From Hirsutella rhossiliensis (Eukaryota > Ascomycota > Sordariomycetes > Hypocreales > Ophiocordycipitaceae): 64,000 nt of DNA. The DNA lies in NCBI RefSeq assembly GCF_020360975.1, contig NW_025408672.1, positions 3,410,001 through 3,474,000 of the forward strand. The letters are read 5' to 3'. Below are positions 53,801 to 64,000 of the stretch, one piece after another. The position numbers and the translations under genes are program-made. Each line of letters begins with the position of its first letter. Positions within the stretch are counted from its first letter, which is position 1. The notes below the pieces were generated by a model. It was not told the origin of the DNA. It saw only the letters and a list, made by a program, of their open reading frames with translations, and did not search any database.

Positions 53801-55793
53801 TTCCACTCTTGGAATCGAGGCATGTGACGATATAGTGATTCCCAGTGGTAATCGGCCGCACTTGCAGTAACGAAAAGGCCAGGTCTGCCCAGATTGTAGG
53901 CATATGCTTCCAATTCCTTCCTTTGCTTATACCAATACGGCCGGGTGCCCCTGATTACCGCGGCTTGGCGCGTGATCGACTGGATCAGGTCCTGAGCCTC
54001 TGGCTCATCAGGCTCAGCCATCGCTTCCTCTAGGTCAGCGCGTGTAAGGGGTTGACGGCGGCTGTCGCGTTGCTTGACGAAGTAGTCACTTCGCTTTCGG
54101 ACCTGCGCACGTAGCAGCGTGTTGAGGGCGACGAAAGGCCACGTTTTATGGCGGGCAAAACGTCCGTCATGCCATCTCATCGCATGGCCAAGGTAGTCCT
54201 GGTACGTGATGCTCCGTAGGCGAGGCTCCACGAAGTCGGCCTTGCCGTCAGGGTAGAGGGTAGGGAACGCAAGCGATAACAGCGGCTGGGAACGGTTGAA
54301 TTCGTCGATAGGGGTCCTGCGAATGGATGGCAATGGCATCTGGTGGTGAGCCTGCGCGCTATGCGACATATACTCAACATTAGCCATACGCTCAGAGTCA
54401 GGGCAACATCAAGGACTCGGGACTGCAGGGCGTTTAATTCGGTATCGGTAACCTGCAAGTTCGGGATCGCTGATGCGTCCGCATCGAAGGGATCCTCTTC
54501 CAAGGCCTCCTCAACAGGGCCTTGTGGGATCTCGCCGTCAGGTATGTCAGCCACTTGGCTAGCAATGGAAGCAACTATGCTGCCGTCAAGAGGAAGCCGT
54601 TGCAGGCGATCCTGGCTCACGACGATATCGCGATAGCCCGGGTGGTGGCGGTGTAGGTAATGCAGCCAGGTCAACAGGCATGAACGGCGTACCCGGAAAT
54701 CGCGAGCAAACTGTTGCTGGAAGCGAGGGTCGCCTTCCATATTAGGAGGCCGTAGGAGCACGATATCTAGCTCCTTCGGTAGCACTGGGAGCTCTTCAAA
54801 TAGCCTACCAATGTTGCGAAGAAAGTGGATAACGTGGCCGCGATATTTGTATTGAGCGCCACGCACTTGTAGGACCTTGACGTGTACGTGAATCCTAGCA
54901 ATAAGCATCTCCTCAACCATCGTTAGATCGGGTAGATTGCCGGGGACTTCCCCAAAGTCGAGGTTATTCGCAGCGCTGAAGAAGTAGGGCTCGTCGAGGG
55001 CTTTCTTCCTGTCTCGACCAATGCAGCGGCTGCAGATTTTCAAGCTATTTCGTTTCATATCGAACCAACGCTCCTGGCAGCGAATGCAACTATGCATCTT
55101 GTCGTCATTGAGGGCAGTATAGAACTCTCGCACAAGCGCCTGATCTTCCTTACTAAGGGCGGGCAAGTCAAGGTCACCCGTAAAAGGCGGATCACTACTC
55201 TGATCAAACAGCCGCGCTTGAGGCTGTGTGCCTTGACGAGTATAACGGCCGCGGTGATGACCCTGTGACAATAATGAAGGAGTGGTAGGAAGCGATTCCT
55301 GTGGTATAGGAGTGCCTTGCACAACAGGAGCTGTAGAAGCAGTGTCTTGAATCGGCGTGCCCAGAACTACTGTTGGCAGGCCAAGGGTAGGAGGAAAAGG
55401 GGAAGGTCCCTCAACAGGGCTTAGAGTAGATGGCCCCAGCGGAGGTATAGGCAGTTCCGGTGCAGGCGCCAGGCCACGGAATAAAACAGGCATGGCAGGA
55501 GGTCGTAGGTCGGTCACAGACGCAGGCGTTGGCGCAGTCCGCCTTGGAGGCGTCAGGTTAGCTAGCGAATCCGTCCTCTTCGTGGCTCTGCGTAGCGATG
55601 GTCTCGAGGCGATATTCCGCATCGCGGTAACGGCGGCTCGCGATTCGGTTGCCCGTTCTTTTCGGTGTGCCCTACAGCTAGCACACTGTCCTGTAAACTT
55701 CGTAGGGTCCTTGACGCTTCGAAATTCGACTTCGGGCAGATCTTGCTTGCAGGTACGACAGTTGCGGACTGCCTCGGGCATATTGTTCTCCAT
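50881..55793 (-). pseudogene. Helitron 1 Rep-helicase, broken by about five frameshifts
   Basis: The likely start is the ATG at 55793, followed by a CxxC...CxxC zinc-binding region. A DUF6570-type domain covers 55100-54660: 'CIRCQERWFDM', 'CSRCIGRDRKK', 'FSAANNLDFGEVPGNLPDLT', 'VEEMLIARIHVHVK'. The Helitron N-terminal/Rep domain covers 54300-53000, with 'AFPTLYPDGKADF', 'RGTRPYWYKQRKEL', an HHH motif near 53625 and the catalytic-Tyr segment 'YAAKYCSKSEKKS'. The PIF1 helicase covers 52300-50881: Walker A 'DGGGGTGKSFLI', 'LVIDEKSMLG', 'GDFFQLPPV' and 'VAVSRVTSL'. Rolling-circle transposons use Rep to nick and the helicase to unwind. Frame changes lie near 54380, 53640, 53425, 52780, 51960 and 51520; otherwise the element is full length. 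Confidence 0.85.
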
Positions 55794-55883
55794 CTGACCG
55801 TATATATCCACCTCTTTCCCACCGAGACTGCTAGATATTGCTCGGGCAGGGAGGCTTTGCGAGGACTTGCGTGGCTGCAGCAA

Positions 55884-56710
55884 TACACACCCGCAGGTGG
55901 TGCCAGGGAATGTTGTAGCTAGGTCGGCCGCGGAGCTAAATTTGACCTAGAATCCGTTAGTAACCGATGGGTTCGATAGATTCGACCCACGATGGAAGTG
56001 GAAGCGTGCTTGGAAACTTGCATTGAAGAAAAGCTCTCGGAAACGGCTAGCTCGTTACCTAGTCAACGCTCAGGGGTTTGCGGCATGGCCTTCATTTGGT
56101 GGCGTTGCCCGCACGAGTTGAGTACAGGGGAGGCCAATTAGCCAATGAGAAGAGGTTTTATGCCTCTCTTTCTGACTGAATACGAGAGGAAGGCTCGCCA
56201 GCCGCGGCTCGCGCAAAGAAGCCTTTCGGAACGAAATTTGGCGACAAGAGAACCGGAGAAGAGTTGGCTACAGAAGAGAGAGAGTTGGCGACAGTAGATA
56301 GGAGACAGGAAGAAGAGTGAGGTCGAGATACGAGACACGGCGAGAGACGTAGAGCATTATCGTGAGTGAAACCGAGACAGAGCGTCGGGGAGGCAGGCTA
56401 GGCCGCTGGAGGGAGATTTTGTTTAAAAGGCGCAAACTCAAAGGGCGTGGAGAGACGGCAGGGTTGAAGAGAGATGTGAGGTAATGCATGTCTGGGCGAG
56501 TGGAAGGCTCGGAAAATTTACATGTGCTACCGGTATAAGTCGTAGGTATAAACAGAATAAGGAGTATATTGGGGAAGTTTTGACTTGATCGTCTTCATGA
56601 AAAGGAGAACAAGAAGAGAAGAGAATGTGCTATTCGAGCCTTTGGCAGTTGATTTTGAGGATGATGAGACATGTTGTCATGTTGTATTGTTTCGTTTGAT
56701 GCTTTAAAGT
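55884..56710. other. No recognisable gene; upstream DNA of Helitron 1
   Basis: A purine-rich stretch (GAGA- and AGAG-rich) covers 56240-56480, with no supported gene. It separates the Helitron Rep gene from the ORF at 56711-58193, which has the same orientation, so it may be internal Helitron DNA. Confidence 0.3.
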
Positions 56711-58193
56711 TTAGAGAATATTCTTGGGCGGACGTCGGGCGCGCAGTGGTCGGGAAGATATCGACGCGGGAGGTCTGATAGAGCCAGAGGCGGATGTGTC
56801 TTGGTGATTGACCTGTTCGGTGTCCGTCTCTGACTCTGCGGGGTCTTCCGGGGACAGAAAGGAGGAGGTATCGGATTTGGGGGAGTCTTGACCGTCACAG
56901 TCGGTGATTATGGTGGAAGTTTCGGGAGAAAGTCGCGGTCTCTTGGTTGGGGTTTGGTAGGGATCGGGCATTGACCGACTTGATGCCAGCATAAGGGGAT
57001 CGACTGGGCCAGAAGCATGCGGCGTGGGGGAGGCGGGGCTTTGGGCGGCCTTGGGTTTCTTCGTAGAGGTAAACCTGGCCAACGCAACGCTATAGTCCGA
57101 GGATTGCCGACCGCGCTCTTGGGTGTCGTCGGCAGTAGTTGTGTTGCAGAAGCCTGGTCGGACATGGCCTTGTCGTGGAAAGTCCACGTGTCGGGGACGA
57201 CGATGAAGATATAGTCTTGGTCGAAAGCCGGGGCATGTTTCATGATCTGGTGATCCAGTAAGCCGGCGATTTTGCCCGTACAGGTGAAGAGAGCGTTCGA
57301 CTGGAACTGGCTGTCGCGCCTCTCGGTCATCTTCTTGCATAGGGAGGTCCAAGGATTAGCGTGAATGGGAAGATGACGAAAACTTGGAAGGGTGAAAGCC
57401 CTTGAAGGGGTTTGCCGGGAATCCCAGGACAAATAAAGGTGGAGAGCTGGACAAAGCCGCAGCAGCTCAGCTGGGTGTCGTCGGGCCGCAGCCGAGTTTC
57501 CATGCAGGAGGTCGCGGCCGGAGCCGATGACAGGTCCCATGAAGGAGACAATGGGTTGTATCGTTGGGAAAGTATCCACCGAGCTGAGGTGCGAGTGACA
57601 ATTCTATGGATATCGTCAGGAGGGCAGTGGCGACAGAGATTTGGAGCATAGACTCACGGTTGGTAGCTGTGATCGCGGACTATAAGCGCGGGGACGGTGT
57701 ATTCTGTGATGTTATCATCGTCCGACTCCAAGCCATCACGTCGCTCGATTTCCCACGTCAGGGCAAAGGGATGAACACGGCCGACCATGAAGAACCATTG
57801 CTCGGTCCATTCCGAGGAGATTATCTGTTGGTTGTATATGGAAATATTAAGGCTGAAGAAGATGCAGGTCGATGGATTGCCAGTATCTGACCGGATTGCT
57901 GCATACTCCGGAGTCGACAGCCATGAGGGCGTGGGAAGGAAGACCCTCGCTAGGGTTTCTGCGTTGAGTCCTTTGACACGATGCTCATTCTGGTAGGCGA
58001 ACCTAGCCGGGCAGCCGGGCTGGACAAAGGCCATCATGGACATGTCGGCGCCAGCATTTTTCTGGCTGTCAAGAGGTTGCCGCGGGGAGGACGAGGTATC
58101 GACGTTGAGCTGGGAGGCCGACATCGTGAGAACATGGCAGATGTAGTCACCGTGGAAGTGTAAATGAGGGTTACGCAGAGTGGAGGTGGGCAT
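56711..58193 (-). pseudogene. Helitron-associated protein of unknown function, possibly OB-fold-like
   Basis: The ATG at 58193 starts a first exon to 57658. A 54-nt intron 57657-57604 (GTGAGT...CCATAG) leads to a second exon. There are frame changes near 57370 and 57090, and the C-terminus ends at 56711. The N-terminal half has a strand-rich region around 'WFFMVGRVHPFALTWEIERRD'. The middle has 'LSCCGFVQLSTFICPGIPGK' and 'FTCTGKIAGLLDHQIMKH...DQDYIFIVVPDTW'. The last 100 residues are Ser/Pro/Thr-rich and end in a basic tail. Alternating short strands with GR and CTGKI turns recall single-strand-binding OB folds, which some Helitrons of plants and animals encode; this is inference. A diverged fragment of the same family lies at 58840-59245 beside Helitron 2. 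Confidence 0.5.
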
Positions 58194-58839
58194 CCTATAA
58201 AGCAGGTTTTCTTGCTGCTCGAAAGAGGGCTCGCGGCTAGGGTCGGGGAGACTTAAGAGTCAGAGAATGCTACCTAGATGATAGATCAGAAGCGGGGGTA
58301 TGCGGGAATGAGCTGGCGAGGTTCTTGAACAGTCTCGACCATCTGGTTCTATGGTCGTGAGTGAAGTAGGGAGCCGGGGGTTGGAAGTTGAGTAGGGGTG
58401 ATGGCTATGTCGCGAGAAGTTGGAGGTCGGCGAACAGTAAGGTTAGTGTGGGTAAGTCTGCGGAGAAAGAAAGTCCAGCAGTACCCTTCGGTGTCATCGT
58501 TGCATGGAGTAGATAGCAAAGGCGACAATAACGAATGAGAGTGAAGGAAAGAAAGAGGTTATGGTAGTATTGCAGGGGTCCCTTTTTGACGGTCGTCGGT
58601 AGTTGGATGGGCATTGCGTGCGGCTGAGCGAGGCGGGTGCCGACCGTGTCGAGTCCACTATTGGGACACGGTGAAGTCGGATATAGGGGACGACCTGAGG
58701 AGGAGGATGCGAGTTGGTCACGAGAACTCTCCAAGAGGGTTTGCAAGTCGAGACTCCGGTGGCTAGCGACTACAAGAGGACAGGCAGGGGGATCCTGGCT
58801 GTCGCTTTAGCATGAAGGCCGTTGATGCGACGTTGGTGG
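58194..58839. other. No recognisable gene
   Basis: No frame here can be matched. A small minus frame at 58746-58405 has one hydrophobic stretch but no support. The stretch lies between two members of the Helitron-associated ORF family and may hold both elements' boundaries. Confidence 0.3.
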
Positions 58840-59245
58840 TGGCGAGGGAGCAAACCTAGCCGGTAGTCCGGTTGCACGAGGACACCGTGGACATGTTATC
58901 GCCGGCAGCCTTTTGGCTGTTGCTCGACGAGGTGGAGTGGCAGATATTGATGGAGCAACTGATGCGCAAGGTGGGTGGGAAGGCGTTGGAAGGGCCGGAG
59001 AGTATGGTTGGAAGTGTGCGGCGGGCGGTTGGCGCGGCCACCCCATGTGCCGGAGGTCGGCAGTAGCCAGGATTCGCTGGAGTGCGCAAAGAGAGCACGG
59101 CGATGGAAGGGCCGCCTTTGGCAAAGCTGGGGTAGCAGGTCGCACGTGGAGACCAGCCGAGGGTCGGGACGGTGGACGCACATAGGGAGGGTAAATGGGG
59201 ATTACAAAGGGTAGTAGTATTGCATCGCTTCGGTACCATAGGCAA
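58840..59245 (-). pseudogene. Second, diverged copy of the Helitron-associated ORF (5' part)
   Basis: The DNA at 58850-58925 aligns with 57995-58075 (shared CAACCTAGCCGG, GGACATGT, TTTTGGCTGT blocks). On the minus strand it gives 'NSQKAAGDNMSTVSS' where the better copy has 'DSQKNAGADMSMMAF'. Further similarity is hard to follow. Only the N-terminal region is recognised, in the same orientation as the copy at 56711-58193 but beside the divergently pointing Helitron 2. Confidence 0.5.
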
Positions 59246-59415
59246 GCATTATAAGGGAAGAAATGCCACGGCCATGAGAGTAGTGATCGTTAGGAAGCTT
59301 CCCACTCGGAAAGAAATAGTGTACGCCAAGAAGCGAGATTATCCAAGTGGAAGTGCTCCGGAGCCAAACCTTTCTAGCCTGTTGCCAATCCACGCTAGTC
59401 GACGTCGAGGAGGCA

Positions 59416-62400
59416 GTAGCATGGCGGATAGTCCTGCAGGGAAGCTAGGCGAGGCGGCCGCTCACCGTGGAGCCTGTTCGTTGTCAGTCGAGGATGGAGA
59501 AGAGGGTAGGAACGGGGGAGTGCCTGTTTCGGGGTGCGGAGATGATACAGGGCAACTCCGAGAGGGGCACGGAGCACGGGAGACAAGGTTGGGGCGGTTC
59601 GGGAGATACAGATCAGTGGCGAACGAAGCATTAACGTTCCGGCTGATTCAGCCTAAGCAGTCTGCGGTCGAAGAAACCGCATGGAGAAAGCATGCAGAGG
59701 CGATCGCAAAGTCACTGCCGAGAAGACCGCCGCGAGGCGGTTTGCGGTCAAGCAGAGCACGGAAGTCCCGTAATTTGGTCAGCAGCGGAAATTCCGCGCA
59801 ACGTCAGTCACCGAGTCCGCTTCCGAGGTTCGTGTTGCCTACAGAACGTGGAGACCAGGGGGCAGTGGGCTCTAACAGTCCGCCCCTTCATCGGCCGTTT
59901 TGCCCCAGGAGAGGGGTCCTGAAGGTGACGGGCAGGGAGATAAGGCGGCGACCGGCGGTGTCCCGGGTGTTCGTTCGAAAAGGGACCGACGCTCCGACCT
60001 ATCCAGCCCAAGGATACGACTTTCCAAGACCTAAGACGAACGGCGCAATTTGCAGCATCGATTGCATGGGGTTTGCCCAAGCTCCGTCGGGGACCGGTTC
60101 GGCGGCCAAGGGCACAGGTGGGTGTGGACGATGGCGCAGCAGAGGCAGCGGACGGCTCGCTGCGCGGACAGAGGCAGTCCCGGAGGCGGGAGAAGAGCCC
60201 GTCTTCCTAGCCGGGATGGGCGCCCGATAAAACAGGTCCGAAGTGGAATCGGAAGGCATAGGAGACGGGAGCTGCAGGCCGAAGACCTGGCGAGTGTGCT
60301 GCGCTTTTTGGAGGAAGACTTTGCCTTGAAGGAGAGATTGTCTAACGATCAGACGTGGTGCACGCCAATACCGCTCGAGAGGAAGGTGTCGACGGTGCGA
60401 GACTTCTATCAGGCGTTCCACGATGCGAGCACGTTGCCGATACGGACCTGCATGGTGTGCTACCGCAAGTGTACGAGAGGAGAGTTGAGGAGATTACATG
60501 GGATCATTGGCTGTCAAGTTGCGTACCAAAGGGCGGCCGCTCACCATTTTCATGCCGGAGTTGCTTTCCTGAGGGCGAGTCCGTGTCGGTGTGCGCCGAG
60601 TGTGGCCGATGCCTGGCGCGCAGGAGCCTGTCGCCGGCGATCCACCTTCACAGTCGCCTTGGCTGCGAGCACATGTTCCCGATGAGCTCAAGGGACTGAC
60701 GCCGGTCGAAGAGAAGCTCATCTCGCTGAACTCATGTTACCCCCCTTTTGCAAGCACTGGACGAGATCCACATCTCGTGGCAGGGCGCGGAGAAGCCGGC
60801 ACCGAGCGACCTGTCGAGTCTCTTGTCGGTGAGGCGGCGGGTGGTCGAGAGGGCCCTTGTCTGGCTGAAGCGGAACAACCCCCACTACGCCGAGATCGAG
60901 ATCGACGCGGCGGAGATGGAGAGCTGGGGAGACTCGATACACGGGGTACCGTCGTCGGTGTGCGATCGTATGGAGCGGAACGAGCCGTCTGGGTGGGAGA
61001 AAGCGCGGACGGCGCACGTTGTGCCGCCCACGGAACGCGCCGTGGACGAGGAGGGGCCGGTGGAGATCGAGGAGCTCTTCGCCCTGCTCAACCAAGGACA
61101 AGAAGCCGGCGGCCAGGGTGAAGGTCACGGGCCCAACGGAGAAGGCGCGGTTCGCGATGGAAGTGACGCCTGCCCCGACCAGAACGTTCCAGCGATCAAC
61201 GAGGTGACGTCTTCTGGCATGTTCGCGCTCGACGGACCGCCAGACGTCGCGGACGTGGAGAAGCTGCAGTTTGCCTGTGACGCTGTTGGTGAAGGTGCCG
61301 ACGACGGCCGTGCGGGCCCGAGCGTGGGTCGGGTCCCTAGCCGGGGTTCGGGGCGTGGCGACGGTGGTTGTGAGCCATACATCCGGGTTTCGCGGGGTGA
61401 GTTTACCGATTCCTTTGAGGCGTCCTTCTTTGCCAGGACGTTCCCGACCCTGTTCCCATTTGGCGTTGGGGACCAAGGCTGGTTGAAGAGACCATGGTCG
61501 ACGCGGGAAGGTCACGGCCAACTTGCGAGGCAGGGCTGTCGAGGCAGAGGCGGCCGCGGGAGACCCCGTCGTCTCGAAGCTTGAACCTTCAGGCGTGGGC
61601 CGAGATCGTGCTCCGGCGCCATGGTGGTCGATTTGCACTGCACCACATCTTCGCATTTCTCGTCTTCAACATGGGGTGCGGTCGAGGAACCGCCGGGTCA
61701 GCATGTTGAGTGTGGGAGGAAGAACTTCCGCAAGGTAGAGCGCATCGTGCGTTCGATGACCACAGAAAGGCTAGCGGCGGCGAGGGTCGAGTTGGAGAGC
61801 TCGGGTAAGACGACCGATGGTGACGTGAAGGAGCTTCTCAGGAGCCTCTCGCTTTACGGCCACCGGCAGCCCATGTCGAGAGGGGTCCGTCTCAATATGC
61901 GGCGGAAAATCCAGTCGCTCATCGTCGGATATGGCGTGCCGGCCATCTGGTTCACCATCAACCCGAACGACATTACGAACCCGGTGAAGCTGCGACTGGC
62001 GGCATACCGCACACGCGATCCCGACGCGGCCGAGGAGTTCTTAGAAGGCCTTGGGGATGCGTATAAGCGGGCACGGCTGGCGATATCGGATCCCATGAGC
62101 TCGGCCGTGTTCTTCCACCGCGAGATGAAGCTGTTCTTCGATCATTACGTGAAGGTCGGTGAAGAGTCGGTATTCGGGCGCATCGGCAAGTACTATGGCG
62201 CCGTGGAGACGAACGAACGAGGGCGCTTCATGTTCACGGCTTGCTCTGGCTGCACGGGAACGCGCATCTCAGCTCGATGCTTGCCGACATCCACGGGGAG
62301 GATCAGGCGGCGTATCGCGAGCGAATCGTCCGATACATCGATAGCGTCTTCTCAGAGGTAAGAATGCCTACCTAAGATGTGCCACCGGGAGCCTGAAGTA

Positions 62401-64000
62401 CTCTTCTGATGGCCAAGTGGGGCCGGGTTGACGTGCAAGGCAGGATCTGGACCAGGAAAGTTTTTGCGCCTTGCAAGCGGAGCGATCTGTGACGGGCGGT
62501 ATTGGTTCCCTGCTGGACAACGCCGCGCAGTTCTCGGCCGCGTTTATCGAGGAGGCCAACTTCTGTGCCGGCGCGACGCAGGTGCACACGCATAGCCCGA
62601 CCTGTGTGAAGTACTCCTTGGGCAAAGGAGGGCGGAAAGGGGACCTCTGCCGGTTCAAGGCGCCATGGAGGTTAGTCGACAAGACCGCCCTCACGGCAGA
62701 CGGGGTGCTGCAGATCCGGAGGACACACAGCATGGTCAATCGATGGAACGAGGCTATTGCTGTCGGGCTCCGGCACAACCATGATATTTCCTTCATTGCG
62801 ACGCAGCGCAAGACAATGGCCCTCATCTATTATGTCACGAACTACGCGACCAAGGTGGAGGACCCGGTGTGGAAGCGTGTGGCGGCCGCGGCCGAGCTCC
62901 TGGCCGCCTCAACAGGTGATGGCACGGCAAACGGAGGGCGGGACGGTGGCGGAGACGCTGCCACCGATGACCCTGTCAAGGGAACAGGACGCGACAGTTC
63001 CTGATGAGAGTGGCGAACCGCGTGTTCACGGAGCGTCCGCTATCACAGGTCGAGGTCGTCGCTCACCTTCTCGGATATCCGGCCGAGTTCACCGACAGCA
63101 GCGCGTGGGCGTACCTGAACTGTTCTCTGCTGTACTGGGAAGTCTTTCGGCGATGGCGGCATCTCCGAGAAGCCAGTGGCGCTGCGGCTACGGATGACAC
63201 CTTGGATGAGTCGGTCGTCGTCGAAGAAGAAGGCCTGAGAATCTCCCACGTCGAGGCGTACCAGCACCGGGAGAGCTGCTGAAAGGCCTATGCCTGTATG
63301 ACTACATATCGATCGTCAGACTGAAACGCATCGGCAACGACGAGAGCTGGGCGGCTTGGGGAGATGTCTTTCGAGGATGGATGGGCCGGACGACGCTGGG
63401 TTCAGGTGCTCAGGCGGCCGGGCAAGCACGCTACCGTCTGCCTCGACGGCTACCTGAGCAAGGACTTCACCTACGATGACGAGTCGTGCTACCGGAGGTG
63501 TGTATGGCAACTGCTCTGTCAGCGGGCATTATCGGAGAGGCTAACCCACCCCCTGAAGGGCAGCCGTGCAGCATCTTGCGCTGTTCGTGCCGTGGGAGTC
63601 CTTCCTGGGCGAAGGAACAGGTGAGATCAACAGCATCTGGGCGCGGGCTCGAGACGCTATGGCCCCGAGAATATCATGTCTGGTCGACAACGTGCAGCTG
63701 CTTCGACGATCCGCCGAAGACGCAAGAACGCGACGCCAAGCAATGGGCAGCCTCGTCCGGCGATGGCGACCCGACGGTCGCACACGTCGAGGAGGGTGGA
63801 GCAGGCGAGGCGGGCGCGGAGTCTGCAGCGACATATCAGCCCAACAGCATCGGAGACGCAACGCGGCTCATCGACGTCGTCCGAGGTGCAGTGGGAGCGA
63901 ATCAGGTGACGGCCAAGTCGCCGGAGCTCATGGCAATGATACAGCAGCTCTGTCGGTTTCAGCAATCGGCGCTGCGCTCGACGGCCGAGCTCGAGGCCAC
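59416..64000 (+). pseudogene. Helitron 2 Rep-helicase, partial (runs off the right edge)
   Basis: A GC-rich, Arg/Gly-rich N-terminal part comes first. A region like the Cys-pair segment of Helitron 1 follows ('RTCMVCYRKCTRGEL', 60445-60490), then a DUF6570-like part at 60680-61020. The Helitron N-terminal/Rep domain has 'FFARTFPTLFPFGVG' near 61430, 'FNMGVRSRN' near 61670, 'GVPAIWFTINPND' near 61940, 'GKYYGAVETNERG' near 62190, and an HVH-type segment in a shifted frame. The catalytic-Tyr segment 'IYYVTNYATKVEDP' is near 62830. After 'VFTERPLSQVEVVAHLLGYP' at 63020 it leads into the linker before the helicase ('PWESFL', 'VDNVQLLRRSAEDA' near 63690). The PIF1 helicase would lie beyond 64000. 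At least six frameshifts. Confidence 0.8.

Noticed and set aside
59172..60230. Plus frame of 352 codons as a separate host gene
   Set aside because: GC-rich low-complexity sequence where long frames occur by chance; its second half grades into the N-terminal part of Helitron 2, so it was not called separately.

Overview
The window looks like nuclear DNA of a filamentous ascomycete, most likely from Hypocreales. The evidence is short introns with GT...AG ends and CTAAC-like branch sites, FunK1-type kinase, HsbA-type and C2H2 genes, and a very dense mixture of fungal transposon families (Ty1/copia, Tad1-like LINE, Fot/pogo, Tc1, hAT, MULE, piggyBac, Helitron). A secreted lipase joined to a heat-labile-enterotoxin-like domain points, by inference only, towards an insect- or nematode-associated lineage, where such domains are common. 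It reads as an accessory, transposon-rich compartment with a few surviving host genes.

Layout. 1-487: start of a membrane protein running off the left edge. 1349-2121: two solo LTRs with perfect 5-bp target duplications. 2747-3259: intact HsbA-like secreted protein. 3301-9176: MULE, hAT and copia remnants. 9451-12098: secreted class 3 lipase followed by an enterotoxin-A-like domain. 12264-13685: non-coding inverted repeats. 13834-18320: LINE. 18321-18745: carboxylesterase fragment. 18750-27731: copia element whose 3' LTR is split by a pogo element that itself holds a hAT element (three nesting levels). 27742-30235: FunK1 kinase pseudogene cut by LTRs. 30242-33120: copia and pogo remnants. 33382-34328: intact C2H2 zinc-finger gene. 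34585-37015: pogo fragment and an open PIF1-type helicase frame. 37348-41006: pogo, piggyBac and Tc1 remnants. 41329-41633: small secreted cationic six-cysteine peptide gene, missed by simple ORF calling. 42700-45500: LINE scrap and a nearly complete MULE. 45663-50229: pogo with a second nested hAT. 50604-64000: two divergent Helitrons pointing outwards, with two copies of an uncharacterised helper-like ORF between them; the second Helitron leaves the window.

Almost all transposon genes are broken by frameshifts, while HsbA, the zinc-finger gene, the peptide gene and the helicase stay open. The host genes do not form an obvious pathway. Three of them (HsbA-like, lipase fusion, cysteine-rich peptide) are predicted to be secreted, which fits an accessory region carrying host-interaction genes. 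All gene calls rest on reading the sequence; no database search was possible.
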